64,000 nt of DNA from Bacteroidota bacterium (lineage in GTDB: Bacteria > Bacteroidota > Bacteroidia > Flavobacteriales > Weeksellaceae). The notes under the pieces were generated by a model. The model searched no databases, had not been told where the DNA came from, and saw only the letters and a list, made by a program, of their open reading frames with translations. Position numbers and translations under genes: made by a program. Within the stretch, counting starts at the first letter, position 1; the number at the start of each line of letters is the position of its first letter. The stretch covers positions 62,001 through 126,000 of the forward strand of contig JAEWIE010000019.1 in assembly GCA_023387375.1 (NCBI GenBank), given 5' to 3'. This document shows positions 1 through 8,057 of the stretch, in pieces.

Positions 1-3000
1 ACGGGGCCGCTGAACAACTTCCACCTAGAAAACTTTATCATTGGAGACCGAGACGGAAGCATCGCGACCTCGACCATGCGCCTTAAAAATCTAATAAAAG
101 GCTCCTTTGAAATTGAATCGAATGATCTTTCGACTGACTTCACTTATATTGGTCTAAAACAGATGCTGCCCACTTTTATCGCAAGCAAACTAAAAAACAT
201 TGCGGACGATTTTGGTCGTTTACGCTATAAGGGTGCAATTAGGGTGAGACCTGAACAAATTTTTGTACCAAATGGAAATTTAATTACAGGCATTGGACAG
301 GCAAAATTGCAAAACTTTTTCCTCGAAAATTACAGCACGGATCTTCCTCGCTATCGCGGCTATGCAGAAGTGAATGACTTAAATGCTGAAGCCATCACAA
401 AAATGCCTGAAGTCGGTCTCATTTCAGGTAAAATCAACTTTGTGGGAGAAAGCTTCGATCTTAACCGAATGGTTGTTGATGCAAAGGCTAATTTATCCCA
501 TATCGAAATCTTAGACAAAACGATTCACAACCTATCCCTTAACGGGCAGTTAAACCGCAAAACTTATAATGGACTCATAAGGGTAGACGATCCTAATGCA
601 AAAGCAAGTGTGAACGGAAATATTGATTTTAAAACGAGTCGACTTTTAGCCGATGTTATTGCAGATATAGATCATCTTAATTTAAATTACTTTACGGGCT
701 CAAAAGGCAACCAAGTAATCCGCGGAAAACTGGATGCAAAATTAGCAATGACCAATCTGAACGATCTTGACCTTGCAGCCACAGCTGAGAATCTTCGCTT
801 CACGAATGGTGCGAAATCCTACTTCATCCCCAATGCCAATGTCAAAGCTTATTTCACAGCAGGAAATCGTGTACTTGAAGTGATCGCTCCAGGTGCAGTC
901 AATGGTCGAATAGCAGGTGACTATCAGCTCGCGGATTTGGCAGGCATGATTGAAAACGGCCTTCAGAAGATCCTTGTGGGACCTCCACCCAAAAAACTCT
1001 ACAAAGGGCAAAGCTTCAATTTAGAATTTGACGTTAGGCAAGGCCTTCTCAATTACTTTGCACCGAATCTACAACTTCCCGCGGGAGCGACCGTTTCAGG
1101 ATCCTACCAAGGAAATTCTAATGATTTAGTGCTCAACATTGAAGCCTCAAGTCTTAAATACCTTTTAACTAACGAAAAACAAATCGCCCAGCTTGACCAA
1201 GTTTTGGACACGGCCAATCCAGCCCTTGCGCAGCCCGATACAGGGGAAGCGATCAAGAAGGACAGCGCCATGGTTGAGAATCTTGTGGTTCGAATTAATA
1301 CCGCGAATCTAGAGGAGCAGCTCTTTGCAAACGTTGACCGGGTACGCTACAAAAATAATGTCATACGAGATTTCACCTTTACAGGTAGAAACGAAGACCA
1401 AAAAGTGCTTCATTTGTCTACTCATTTTCTTCATGGCTCACCTGAAATGGAGCAGGAAAATGAGCTCAAATCGTATGCAATTAATTTAAATCAATCAACC
1501 ACAGAACGCGGAGATTACCTTTTCAAATTTGAACCCACGGAAGTAAAAGTAAATACGGTGGCCTGGTCCATCGATACGAGTCCTGAACTCAATCATTCGA
1601 TTGTCTACGAGAAAGCAAGTGGAAACATCACAATTCATAATCTTCGCGTATACTCCGAGGATAGCTCCTTACTTATTTCGCAGGCATTAATTAAATCAGG
1701 CAAAGACTTTGAGATAGAAGGGAATCTCGATCAGTTCCAACTCTCCAAACTTTTAGAAATGCAGGCAAATGGAAACGATCTAAAAATCAAAGGTCTTGCG
1801 AGTGGAACGTTTCACATTGTGATGAACCAGAGCGTCCTTGAACCTCTTGTGGATCTACAAATCGATGACATCTTCATGAATGAAGAGGATATGGGAAATA
1901 TCACCTTAAGTGCTAAGAAGAGCGAACAAGAAAACGTTTTCGATATTGAAGCCAAGGTCGTATCCGCAGGAATTATTGGTGACAACAATCTGCATCTAAT
2001 CGGTACGGTGAACAACAACACGCCCACTCCTACTCTAGATGTAAAGATGGATATGAACGACTTTGATCTCGCCTTTGCACAGCAGTTTGTAAAAGAAGTC
2101 TTTGGTAATTTACGAGGAAATGCTACGGGTGTATTAAGCATCTCGGGACCTATAAACGACATTGATTACAGTGGGGACATTGCGCTAAGTGATTTCGGAC
2201 TTAAGCTAAATTTCATTGGGGTGGACTACTCCTTTGAGGACACCGTTATACCGCTTTCTAAAGGACAAGCGATTTTAAACGAAATCCAATTAAAAGACGG
2301 TCGAAACAATTCAAGCGGGACGATTTCTGGGGTAATTCAATTTGAAACCCTTGCCTCCATGGCTGTCAACCTCATCATGAGAGCAGACAATCTTATGGTA
2401 CTCAATACACAACAAAAAGACTTTGATCTGTTTTGGGGAAGAGTTTACGGACAAGGAAACCTTTATGTCTCGGGACCTGTTTCAGGGCTTAATATTGCAA
2501 CCGATTTAAACGAACCTTTCCGCGCTTTAAACAATAGCGTCTTCACGTTTAATGCGGGATCAACCTCTGGAGTGGATGAGTTCAAAATGCTTCGATTCTT
2601 AAAAGAAGATGCCTCGGGCGCGATTGTGCTTGAAGAGAAAAAACGAAGTGGCACCAATATGACTCTAGATTTTAACATTGCAATTGATAAGGGAACTACA
2701 GTGAACGTGGATCTGCCAGAAGATGTTGGAAACATAAGCGTGCGAGGAACCGCCAATCCTCTTCGCTTCCAAATGTTCCCGAACGGCGCAATTTCCATGA
2801 ATGGGAGTTACTTCGTTGAGAGCGGAACGTTTGTATCACAGGCTATTCTAGAAAGAACCTTCCAAATTGCAAAAGGAAGTAGCATGCGCTGGGATGGCAA
2901 CGCGATGACTCCATCCCTAGATATCCAAGCCAATTATGTTCGTGCAGTCACCAATACTGGACAGTACTTAGGCGTAAGTGCCCTTCCACCGGTAAATGTA

Positions 3001-3696
3001 CTTCTATCTGTTTCATTGCAAGGCACTTTAAACGATCCCCGAGTAGAGCTCGGTCTTTCCGCACCAGATCTCTCTAGTCAATTAAAGGAAACACTTGCAG
3101 GCAAAATGGGCAATGAAGACGAAAAAGTGATCCAATTCGGAAGTGTCCTTGTGATGAATTCCTTCAATGTACAAAACGCCGCAGGATTCAACCTGGATGT
3201 GGGAAGTACCCTTGAGAACTCGGGCTACAATATGCTATTCAAACAACTAGGTTCTGTTTTCAATACAATTAGTAATGAAGTTCAGGTTGATTTGAATTAT
3301 TTGAAAGGTGACACCGGATCCAATACAGGAGACAGGGCCAATGCAAGTGTTAGTTTCGCCCTTTCCCCTCGTGTGACCGTGAAAACCGGTCTTGGAGTCC
3401 CCCTTTCCAAAGGAACCGAGGGTGCCGAATACAATTATTTGTCTGGAGAAGGAATTATCGAATACGATTGGAGTAAAAAGAACGATGGAACTCGACTTTT
3501 AAGAGCCTATTCGAAACCTTCAAACATTGGTCTTGTGGCTGGAAATGCAGGTGGGACAGGGGAAAATCAAACCTATGGAGTTGGGGTGGTATATAGCAAA
3601 AGCTTTAATACCATTTTCAAAAGAAAAAAGAATAAACAAAAAAGAGATAGTCTAAAAGCTATAATAGATTCTGCAAAAATTAAGACTACTGACTAA
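1..3696 (+). CDS. tamB: Translocation/assembly module TamB, C-terminal part (5' truncated)
   Basis: The reading frame is open from the first base of the window, so the N-terminal part lies outside; about 1231 codons are visible. TamB is a very long inner-membrane-anchored periplasmic protein thought to bridge to the outer membrane and help with outer-membrane protein or lipid delivery. The body is rich in alternating polar/hydrophobic beta-strand segments, as expected of the beta-taco fold. The last ~400 residues match the DUF490/TamB C-terminal domain: 'LNDPRVELGLSAPD' is the typical motif, followed by a stretch on 'NEDEKVIQFGSVLVMNSF' and a beta-rich end resembling an outer-membrane barrel segment. 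A basic tail (KRKKNKQKR) ends the protein. The first in-frame Met (base 76) is not a credible start because the frame runs upstream. The family call is secure; its exact substrate is not known. Confidence 0.93.
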   Translation, partial: TGPLNNFHLENFIIGDRDGSIATSTMRLKNLIKGSFEIESNDLSTDFTYIGLKQMLPTFIASKLKNIADDFGRLRYKGAIRVRPEQIFVPNGNLITGIGQAKLQNFFLENYSTDLPRYRGYAEVNDLNAEAITKMPEVGLISGKINFVGESFDLNRMVVDAKANLSHIEILDKTIHNLSLNGQLNRKTYNGLIRVDDPNAKASVNGNIDFKTSRLLADVIADIDHLNLNYFTGSKGNQVIRGKLDAKLAMTNLNDLDLAATAENLRFTNGAKSYFIPNANVKAYFTAGNRVLEVIAPGAVNGRIAGDYQLADLAGMIENGLQKILVGPPPKKLYKGQSFNLEFDVRQGLLNYFAPNLQLPAGATVSGSYQGNSNDLVLNIEASSLKYLLTNEKQIAQLDQVLDTANPALAQPDTGEAIKKDSAMVENLVVRINTANLEEQLFANVDRVRYKNNVIRDFTFTGRNEDQKVLHLSTHFLHGSPEMEQENELKSYAINLNQSTTERGDYLFKFEPTEVKVNTVAWSIDTSPELNHSIVYEKASGNITIHNLRVYSEDSSLLISQALIKSGKDFEIEGNLDQFQLSKLLEMQANGNDLKIKGLASGTFHIVMNQSVLEPLVDLQIDDIFMNEEDMGNITLSAKKSEQENVFDIEAKVVSAGIIGDNNLHLIGTVNNNTPTPTLDVKMDMNDFDLAFAQQFVKEVFGNLRGNATGVLSISGPINDIDYSGDIALSDFGLKLNFIGVDYSFEDTVIPLSKGQAILNEIQLKDGRNNSSGTISGVIQFETLASMAVNLIMRADNLMVLNTQQKDFDLFWGRVYGQGNLYVSGPVSGLNIATDLNEPFRALNNSVFTFNAGSTSGVDEFKMLRFLKEDASGAIVLEEKKRSGTNMTLDFNIAIDKGTTVNVDLPEDVGNISVRGTANPLRFQMFPNGAISMNGSYFVESGTFVSQAILERTFQIAKGSSMRWDGNAMTPSLDIQANYVRAVTNTGQYLGVSALPPVNVLLSVSLQGTLNDPRVELGLSAPDLSSQLKETLAGKMGNEDEKVIQFGSVLVMNSFNVQNAAGFNLDVGSTLENSGYNMLFKQLGSVFNTISNEVQVDLNYLKGDTGSNTGDRANASVSFALSPRVTVKTGLGVPLSKGTEGAEYNYLSGEGIIEYDWSKKNDGTRLLRAYSKPSNIGLVAGNAGGTGENQTYGVGVVYSKSFNTIFKRKKNKQKRDSLKAIIDSAKIKTTD

Positions 3697-3775
3697 TTAT
3701 ATTATGACAATTATCAGTTTGTTTGTTAAATATTGTTAATACTACCTTCGAATTTTTACTTTTCGTTTTTTTTCG

Positions 3776-3783
3776 TAAATTTG
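3776..3783 (+). promoter_or_regulatory. Probable -7 promoter element of the Lrp/AsnC gene
   Basis: TAAATTTG matches the Bacteroidota -7 consensus TAnnTTTG. It lies 41 bp before the ATG at 3825. No clear TTTG -33 element is seen at the right distance, only a T-rich stretch. Confidence 0.5.
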
Positions 3784-3824
3784 CAATTATATACGATATT
3801 CTTAACAAAACAAGCCTTACTATA

Positions 3825-4295
3825 ATGAACTATCAATTAGACGAAGTAGACAAAAAGATTCTGGATTTCCTTGTAGAGAACACCAGAATGCCTTTTACAG
3901 AGATTGCTAAACAAATGGACGTATCCGCAGGAACGATCCACGTGAGAGTAAAGAAAATGGAAGATGCTGGAATCATTTTAGGATCCTCGCTTACCATCAA
4001 TTATGCGAAATTAGATTATCATTTCACTGCCTTTATTGGAATCCTCCTTACAAAGTCTAACAGAACTCAAGACGTTCTAAAACAACTTTCTCTTATTCCG
4101 AATGTGGTAGAAGCGAGCGTGATTTCAGGAAAATATAATATTTTCTGCAAATTAAAAGCTAGAAACACCCAAGACGCGAAACGTATCATCTATCAGATTG
4201 ACGATATCCAAGATGTGATGAGAACAGAAAGTATGATTTCCATGGAAGAGTACATGAGTGACAAAAACCGTCTAATCAAAGCGATCTCAATCTAA
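3825..4295 (+). CDS. Lrp/AsnC family transcriptional regulator
   Basis: A 156-residue protein with the two usual Lrp/AsnC parts: an N-terminal winged helix-turn-helix (about residues 4-62; 'LDEVDKKILDFLVENTRMPFT' region, then 'IAKQMDVSAGTIHVRVKKME') and a C-terminal RAM/AsnC ligand-binding domain (about 68-150). Such proteins act as feast/famine regulators responding to amino acids. The start was placed at the ATG beginning MNYQLDEV because the frame upstream of it encodes an AT-rich, non-conserved leader and contains a promoter-like TAAATTTG. The gene is monocistronic, with an intrinsic terminator right after it. The ligand and targets cannot be told from sequence. Confidence 0.92.
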   Translation: MNYQLDEVDKKILDFLVENTRMPFTEIAKQMDVSAGTIHVRVKKMEDAGIILGSSLTINYAKLDYHFTAFIGILLTKSNRTQDVLKQLSLIPNVVEASVISGKYNIFCKLKARNTQDAKRIIYQIDDIQDVMRTESMISMEEYMSDKNRLIKAISI

Positions 4296-4317
4296 GATCG
4301 ATAGACAGTATCAACCT

Positions 4318-4351
4318 AAAAACTTATGATTCTATCATAAGTTTTTTTATT
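4318..4351 (+). terminator. Intrinsic terminator after the Lrp/AsnC gene
   Basis: Perfect 11-bp stem AAACTTATGAT / ATCATAAGTTT with a 3-nt loop, followed by a run of T. Confidence 0.85.
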
Positions 4352-4359
4352 TTTACCAA

Positions 4360-4746
4360 ATGGAAAAAAACTACTTCAAAGACGAGAGCCCCGAAAAAGG
4401 AATGGGCCTTATTCTCTCTCTTCTTGCCATGCTCTTTTTTGCGGTGTTTGGAATTGGAATTGACGTAGATCAGTATGTTCAAACTCTTGAAAATTACCTA
4501 AACATTCCAATCTGGTATTTTTATTTAATCTTTGGAGTGGATCTTCTTATTGTCCTTTCTGTGGTTTTAATATACTTCTACCGAAAATTAGGAGCTATTT
4601 TGTTTCCACTAGGCACTTTGATGCATTTTGTTTTCCATTTGTATTATCTTGACACATTTTTATATTCCGATGTCACTTCCCTGTTTTTGTTTGTGGGTAT
4701 CGGACTTCTCGCCATTGTGCCTAAATGGCAATTTTTCAAATTTTAA
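4360..4746 (+). CDS. Small four-helix membrane protein, unknown function
   Basis: A 128-residue protein with four predicted membrane helices (about residues 15-35, 51-73, 76-97 and 104-122) after a charged N-terminus (MEKNYFKDESPEKG). I do not recognise a family. It ends 2 bp before the ATG of the Rrf2 regulator, so the two are almost surely co-transcribed. Downstream lies ric, an Fe-S repair gene. A role connected with the regulator is possible but nothing in the protein shows it. Confidence 0.75.
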   Translation: MEKNYFKDESPEKGMGLILSLLAMLFFAVFGIGIDVDQYVQTLENYLNIPIWYFYLIFGVDLLIVLSVVLIYFYRKLGAILFPLGTLMHFVFHLYYLDTFLYSDVTSLFLFVGIGLLAIVPKWQFFKF

Positions 4747-4748
4747 CT

Positions 4749-5183
4749 ATGTTTTCAAAAGCCTGCGAATACGCAATTAAAGCTTCTATTTATACCGCTC
4801 AACAAAACTTAAGTGAGAGCCGAGTCAACGTCAAAGAAATCGCACGAGCCATTGATGCGCCAGAGGCCTTTACAGCCAAAATTCTACAGCAGTTGTGCAA
4901 AGCAGACGTCATGCAGTCTGTTCGTGGAAAGCAAGGTGGTTTTTTTATTTCTTCGGAGAAGATGCAAGAAACCAAAATCTATGATATTATTACCATCATC
5001 GACGGAGACTCTATCTTTGTCACTTGCGCGCTAGGGCTAAAGGAATGTTCTTCCACAAACCCTTGTCCTGTACACAACGAATTTAGACACGTTCGAGAAA
5101 GACTCATTGAGATGGCCTCTAAATATACACTTATGGACCTTGCTCTAAGAACGGAAGAAGGTCTCTTTCGACTTCGAGTATAA
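4749..5183 (+). CDS. Rrf2 family Fe-S transcriptional regulator (first copy)
   Basis: A 144-residue Rrf2 winged-helix protein (MFSKACEYAIKASIY start, recognition-helix region 'EAFTAKILQQLCKADVMQS', then the wing 'RGKQGGFF'). Three cysteines, C93, C100 and C106, spaced CX6CX5C, lie where IscR and NsrR carry their Fe-S ligands, so it probably binds a [2Fe-2S] or [4Fe-4S] cluster and senses NO, oxygen or Fe-S status. The start is the ATG at 4749; an upstream in-frame ATG at 4725 lies inside the previous gene and adds residues foreign to the family. It stands directly before ric and resembles the Rrf2 at 57234, with the same cysteine spacing. NsrR-like function is favoured by the ric neighbour but not proven. 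Confidence 0.9.
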   Translation: MFSKACEYAIKASIYTAQQNLSESRVNVKEIARAIDAPEAFTAKILQQLCKADVMQSVRGKQGGFFISSEKMQETKIYDIITIIDGDSIFVTCALGLKECSSTNPCPVHNEFRHVRERLIEMASKYTLMDLALRTEEGLFRLRV

Positions 5184-5200
5184 AATTTTTAAAATTAAAT

Positions 5201-5216
5201 AGGATAACTTTGTCCT
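5201..5216. promoter_or_regulatory. Dyad operator upstream of ric (shared motif, site 1)
   Basis: AGGATAACTTTGTCCT: imperfect inverted repeat (half-site close to AGGACAAA). The same 16-mer, with one to a few changes, occurs before the second rrf2, the DUF2249 gene and nirK. Here TTTG inside the dyad (5209-5212) ends 20 bp before a -7 element, so the dyad overlaps the -33 box. Confidence 0.7.
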
Positions 5217-5240
5217 GTTTAAAAAATTTTTCTATCTTTG
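5209..5240 (+). promoter_or_regulatory. Promoter of ric
   Basis: TTTG (5209-5212), a 20-bp spacer, then TATCTTTG (5233-5240), a perfect TAnnTTTG -7 element. Transcription would start about 12-15 bp before the ATG at 5260. Confidence 0.72.
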
Positions 5241-5259
5241 TATCACAAAACAAAGCAAT

Positions 5260-5979
5260 ATGACAACTTTAGACCAAACCATCGGACAAATCGTCGCTCA
5301 AGACTACAGAGCTGCGGCGGTGTTTAAAAAATACGGAATTGATTTCTGCTGTAATGGGAATAGAACCTTAGAAGAAGCCTCAGAACTTAAAGGCAAAGAC
5401 GTGAGCCAAGTCGCAAAAGAATTAGAGAACTTGGGATCCTCAAGTAGTGAATCCATTGATTACAAATCTTGGCCACTAGATCTTCTTGCAGACTATGTAG
5501 AAAAGACCCACCACCGTTATGTGACAGAGAAGGCTCCTATCCTACTTCAATTCTTAAATAAAATTTGCAAAGTTCACGGAGGAAGACACCCAGAGCTATT
5601 TGAAGTTTTTGAATTGTTTGAACAGTCTGCAAATGACCTTACTTCCCATATGCAAAAAGAGGAACAAATACTCTTCCCTTTCATTCGCACGATGATGGAT
5701 TCCCAAAGAAACCACGCGACGCTTGCTGCGCCTTCCTTTGGGTCTGTAGAAAATCCAGTGGACATGATGATGCATGAACACGATATTGAAGGAGAAAGAT
5801 TTAGAAAAATTGCAGCGCTCACAAACAATTATCAATTCCCAGAAGATGCTTGTAGCACCTACCAAGTTTCTTTCCGAATGCTAGAAGAGTTTGAAGACGA
5901 TTTGCATAAACATATTCATATTGAAAACAACATTCTATTTCCAAAAGCATTAGAATTAGAAAAAGCACTACGAAACTAA
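5260..5979 (+). CDS. ric: Iron-sulfur cluster repair di-iron protein RIC (ScdA/YtfE type)
   Basis: A 239-residue protein with an N-terminal ScdA_N domain (about 1-60; adjacent cysteines C30-C31 in 'GIDFCCNGNRTLEEA') and a C-terminal hemerythrin-like domain (about 80-235) carrying the usual His/Glu ligands (KTHHRY, VHGGRHPE, HMQKEEQILFPF, HEHDIEGE, HKHIHIENNILFP). RIC proteins hold a non-heme di-iron centre in the cytoplasm and restore Fe-S clusters damaged by NO or peroxide; release of iron or breakdown of bound NO has been proposed as mechanism. The gene has its own promoter overlapped by the dyad at 5201 and sits after an Rrf2 gene, fitting NO-responsive control. Followed by an intrinsic terminator. 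Confidence 0.95.
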   Translation: MTTLDQTIGQIVAQDYRAAAVFKKYGIDFCCNGNRTLEEASELKGKDVSQVAKELENLGSSSSESIDYKSWPLDLLADYVEKTHHRYVTEKAPILLQFLNKICKVHGGRHPELFEVFELFEQSANDLTSHMQKEEQILFPFIRTMMDSQRNHATLAAPSFGSVENPVDMMMHEHDIEGERFRKIAALTNNYQFPEDACSTYQVSFRMLEEFEDDLHKHIHIENNILFPKALELEKALRN

Positions 5980-6011
5980 TAACCAAGAATACCATATCTA
6001 ATTTGAATGAA

Positions 6012-6043
6012 AGCACTCTTAATTTTTTAAGAGTGTTTTTTTT
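6012..6043 (+). terminator. Intrinsic terminator after ric
   Basis: Stem CACTCTTAA / TTAAGAGTG (6014-6022, 6027-6035), T-loop, then a long T run. Confidence 0.85.
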
Positions 6044-6063
6044 CATTTTGAGAGCGATACATT

Positions 6064-6100
6064 CTAAAAAAAAACGCCATCCCCTTTTTCTAGGGATGGC
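6064..6100 (-). terminator. Intrinsic terminator of the transketolase operon
   Basis: Stem GCCATCCC / GGGATGGC (6076-6083, 6093-6100). On the minus strand it is followed by a U run (A run at 6066-6074 on the plus strand). Confidence 0.82.
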
Positions 6101-6128
6101 ATCTTTGTATCTATTTTGGCTTTGGTAA

Positions 6129-7079
6129 TTAACCTCTTGCAAGGACTCTCTTAACAGCACTCACTACGGCCGAAGAATCAATTCCATACTTTTTCATAAG
6201 TTCACTTGGTGTCGCGGATTCCCCAAAGGAATCGTTTACCGCTACAAACTCTTGTGGAGTTGGACGTCTTCTCGAAAGCATTCCTGCTACCGATTCTCCT
6301 AGTCCACCTAAATAGTTATGCTCTTCTGCAGAAACGATTTTACCCGTCTTTTCTACAGACTTTAAAATAATTTCTTCATCTAGAGGCTTGATGGTATGAA
6401 TATTAATCACTTCACAAGAAATCCCTTCTTTTTTCAACTCTTCTGCCGCCACTAAAGATTCCCATACAAGGTGTCCGGTTGCCACAATTGTAACATCTTT
6501 TCCTTCCTCAAGTAGTATTCCTTTTCCAATTTCAAAAGGGGTGTCTTCAGGTAAGAAAACAGGCACTGCAGGACGACCAAAACGAAGGTACACAGGACCC
6601 TCATAATCTGCAATTGCAACCGTTGCAGCTTTGGTTTGGTTATAATCACAAGGATTAATTACCACCATACCAGGAAGCATTTTCATCATTCCTATATCTT
6701 CCAAAACCTGGTGTGTTGCCCCATCTTCTCCAAGCGTTAATCCTGCATGCGAAGCACAGATCTTCACATTCTTCCCGGAATAAGCCACAGACTGACGAAT
6801 TTGATCGTAAACTCTTGAGGTGGAAAAATTAGCAAACGTACCTGTAAACGGAATTTTACCATTGATGCTAAGTCCTGCTGCCACTCCAATCATATTAGCC
6901 TCCGCAATTCCGACTTGAAAGAAACGTTCAGGTGCTTTCTCAATGAATTTCTCCATTTTCAAGGATCCAATAAGGTCGGCGCACAAAGCGACGACATTTG
7001 GATTCTCGTCTGCTAGTTGTGCGAGTCCTGCACCAAACCCACTTCTAGTATCTTTTTTCTCTGTATATGTATATTTCAT
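6129..7079 (-). CDS. Transketolase, C-terminal subunit
   Basis: A 316-residue protein covering the pyrimidine-binding domain and the C-terminal domain of transketolase ('KDTRSGFGAGLAQLADENPN', 'FFQVGIAEANMIGVAAGLS', 'CASHAGLTLGEDGATHQ', later 'RFGRPAVPVF'). The glutamate in GIAEANM is the residue that activates the thiamine ring. It pairs with the N-terminal subunit encoded 18 bp upstream to give a complete thiamine-diphosphate enzyme of the non-oxidative pentose phosphate pathway in the cytoplasm. A full-length transketolase is about 650 residues, so this is half an enzyme by design rather than a truncation. It is the last gene of the operon. Confidence 0.93.
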   Translation of the reverse strand: MKYTYTEKKDTRSGFGAGLAQLADENPNVVALCADLIGSLKMEKFIEKAPERFFQVGIAEANMIGVAAGLSINGKIPFTGTFANFSTSRVYDQIRQSVAYSGKNVKICASHAGLTLGEDGATHQVLEDIGMMKMLPGMVVINPCDYNQTKAATVAIADYEGPVYLRFGRPAVPVFLPEDTPFEIGKGILLEEGKDVTIVATGHLVWESLVAAEELKKEGISCEVINIHTIKPLDEEIILKSVEKTGKIVSAEEHNYLGGLGESVAGMLSRRRPTPQEFVAVNDSFGESATPSELMKKYGIDSSAVVSAVKRVLARG

Positions 7080-7097
7080 TACTCTTCTACTTTGCTA

Positions 7098-7949
7098 TTA
7101 ATAATCACTTGGTGCCTCTAGATACAATTGCTTAAGTCCTGACTCTAGCTGCTCATCGTTAGGAGCTTTTCCATGCCATGCGTGTGAACCCATCATGTAA
7201 TCGATTCCTTGTCCCATTTCAGTGTGCAAGATAATCACTACTGGTTTTCCATTTCCTGTTAATGATTTTGCCTTTTCTAGAATTGCAATGACACTTTCGA
7301 GATCATTTCCATTTTTCTCTTCAAGTACTTCCCAATTGAAGGCGGTTAGTTTTGCATGAAGATCCCCTAAACTCATGACATCGTCAACATCTCCATCAAT
7401 TTGGCGGTTGTTAAAGTCAATCGTAGATATCAAATTGTCAATCTTATGGTGCGCTGCAAACATGAGAGCTTCCCATATCTGACCCTCTTGAAGTTCTCCG
7501 TCACCATGAAGAGTATAAACGAGACTTTTATCTGCGTCCAATTTTTTTGCAAGCGCAGCGCCTGCAGCTACTGAAAGACCTTGGCCTAGAGAGCCTGAGG
7601 CTACGCGAACCCCTGGAAGCCCCTCATGAGTGGTAGGATGTCCTTGAAGTCTGGAATTTAATTTTCTAAACGTGGCAAGTTCTTCCACCGGAAAGAATCC
7701 GAATCGGGCAAGCGTCGAATAAAAGACAGGAGAAATGTGTCCATTGGACAAGAAGAATAAGTCTTCATTTTTTCCTTCCATTTGGAAAGGTAACTGGTAG
7801 TTTAATACTTTACCATAAAGGGCTGTAAAATATTCCACGCAGCCAAGGCTACCTCCTGGGTGCCCCGAATTAACCGCATGAACCATTCTCACAATATCCC
7901 TTCTGATTTGTGTGGTAAGAGACTTTAACTCTTCGATACTTTTACTCAT
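7098..7949 (-). CDS. Transketolase, N-terminal (TPP-binding) subunit
   Basis: A 283-residue protein with the thiamine-diphosphate-binding half of transketolase: 'NSGHPGGSLGCVEYFTALYG' near residue 30, 'SNGHISP' near 68, and the TPP/Mg motif starting GDGELQEG at residue 149 and ending NNRQ near 179. It transfers two-carbon ketol units together with the subunit encoded just downstream (18-bp gap, same strand). Split transketolases are common in anaerobes and several Bacteroidota. I saw no clear TAnnTTTG promoter in the 108 bp upstream. Confidence 0.93.
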   Translation of the reverse strand: MSKSIEELKSLTTQIRRDIVRMVHAVNSGHPGGSLGCVEYFTALYGKVLNYQLPFQMEGKNEDLFFLSNGHISPVFYSTLARFGFFPVEELATFRKLNSRLQGHPTTHEGLPGVRVASGSLGQGLSVAAGAALAKKLDADKSLVYTLHGDGELQEGQIWEALMFAAHHKIDNLISTIDFNNRQIDGDVDDVMSLGDLHAKLTAFNWEVLEEKNGNDLESVIAILEKAKSLTGNGKPVVIILHTEMGQGIDYMMGSHAWHGKAPNDEQLESGLKQLYLEAPSDY

Positions 7950-8057
7950 TACTTTAGATTTACTTGCATGCGAATTTACGTCTTTTTCATGGATTTCAAA
8001 AACGGGTTTGCAAGTAGAATCTCTTCCTTATCTTGGGAGTCGTAATTTCAGCGGGAT

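Noticed and set aside
742..2798. Several antisense reading frames of 89-116 codons inside tamB
   Set aside because: They lie opposite a strongly conserved gene, have no family similarity and no promoter; they are shadows of the coding strand.
3723..3824. Longer start for the Lrp/AsnC gene
   Set aside because: The extra 34 residues are encoded by AT-rich DNA that contains the -7 promoter element, and the family begins at MNYQLDEV.
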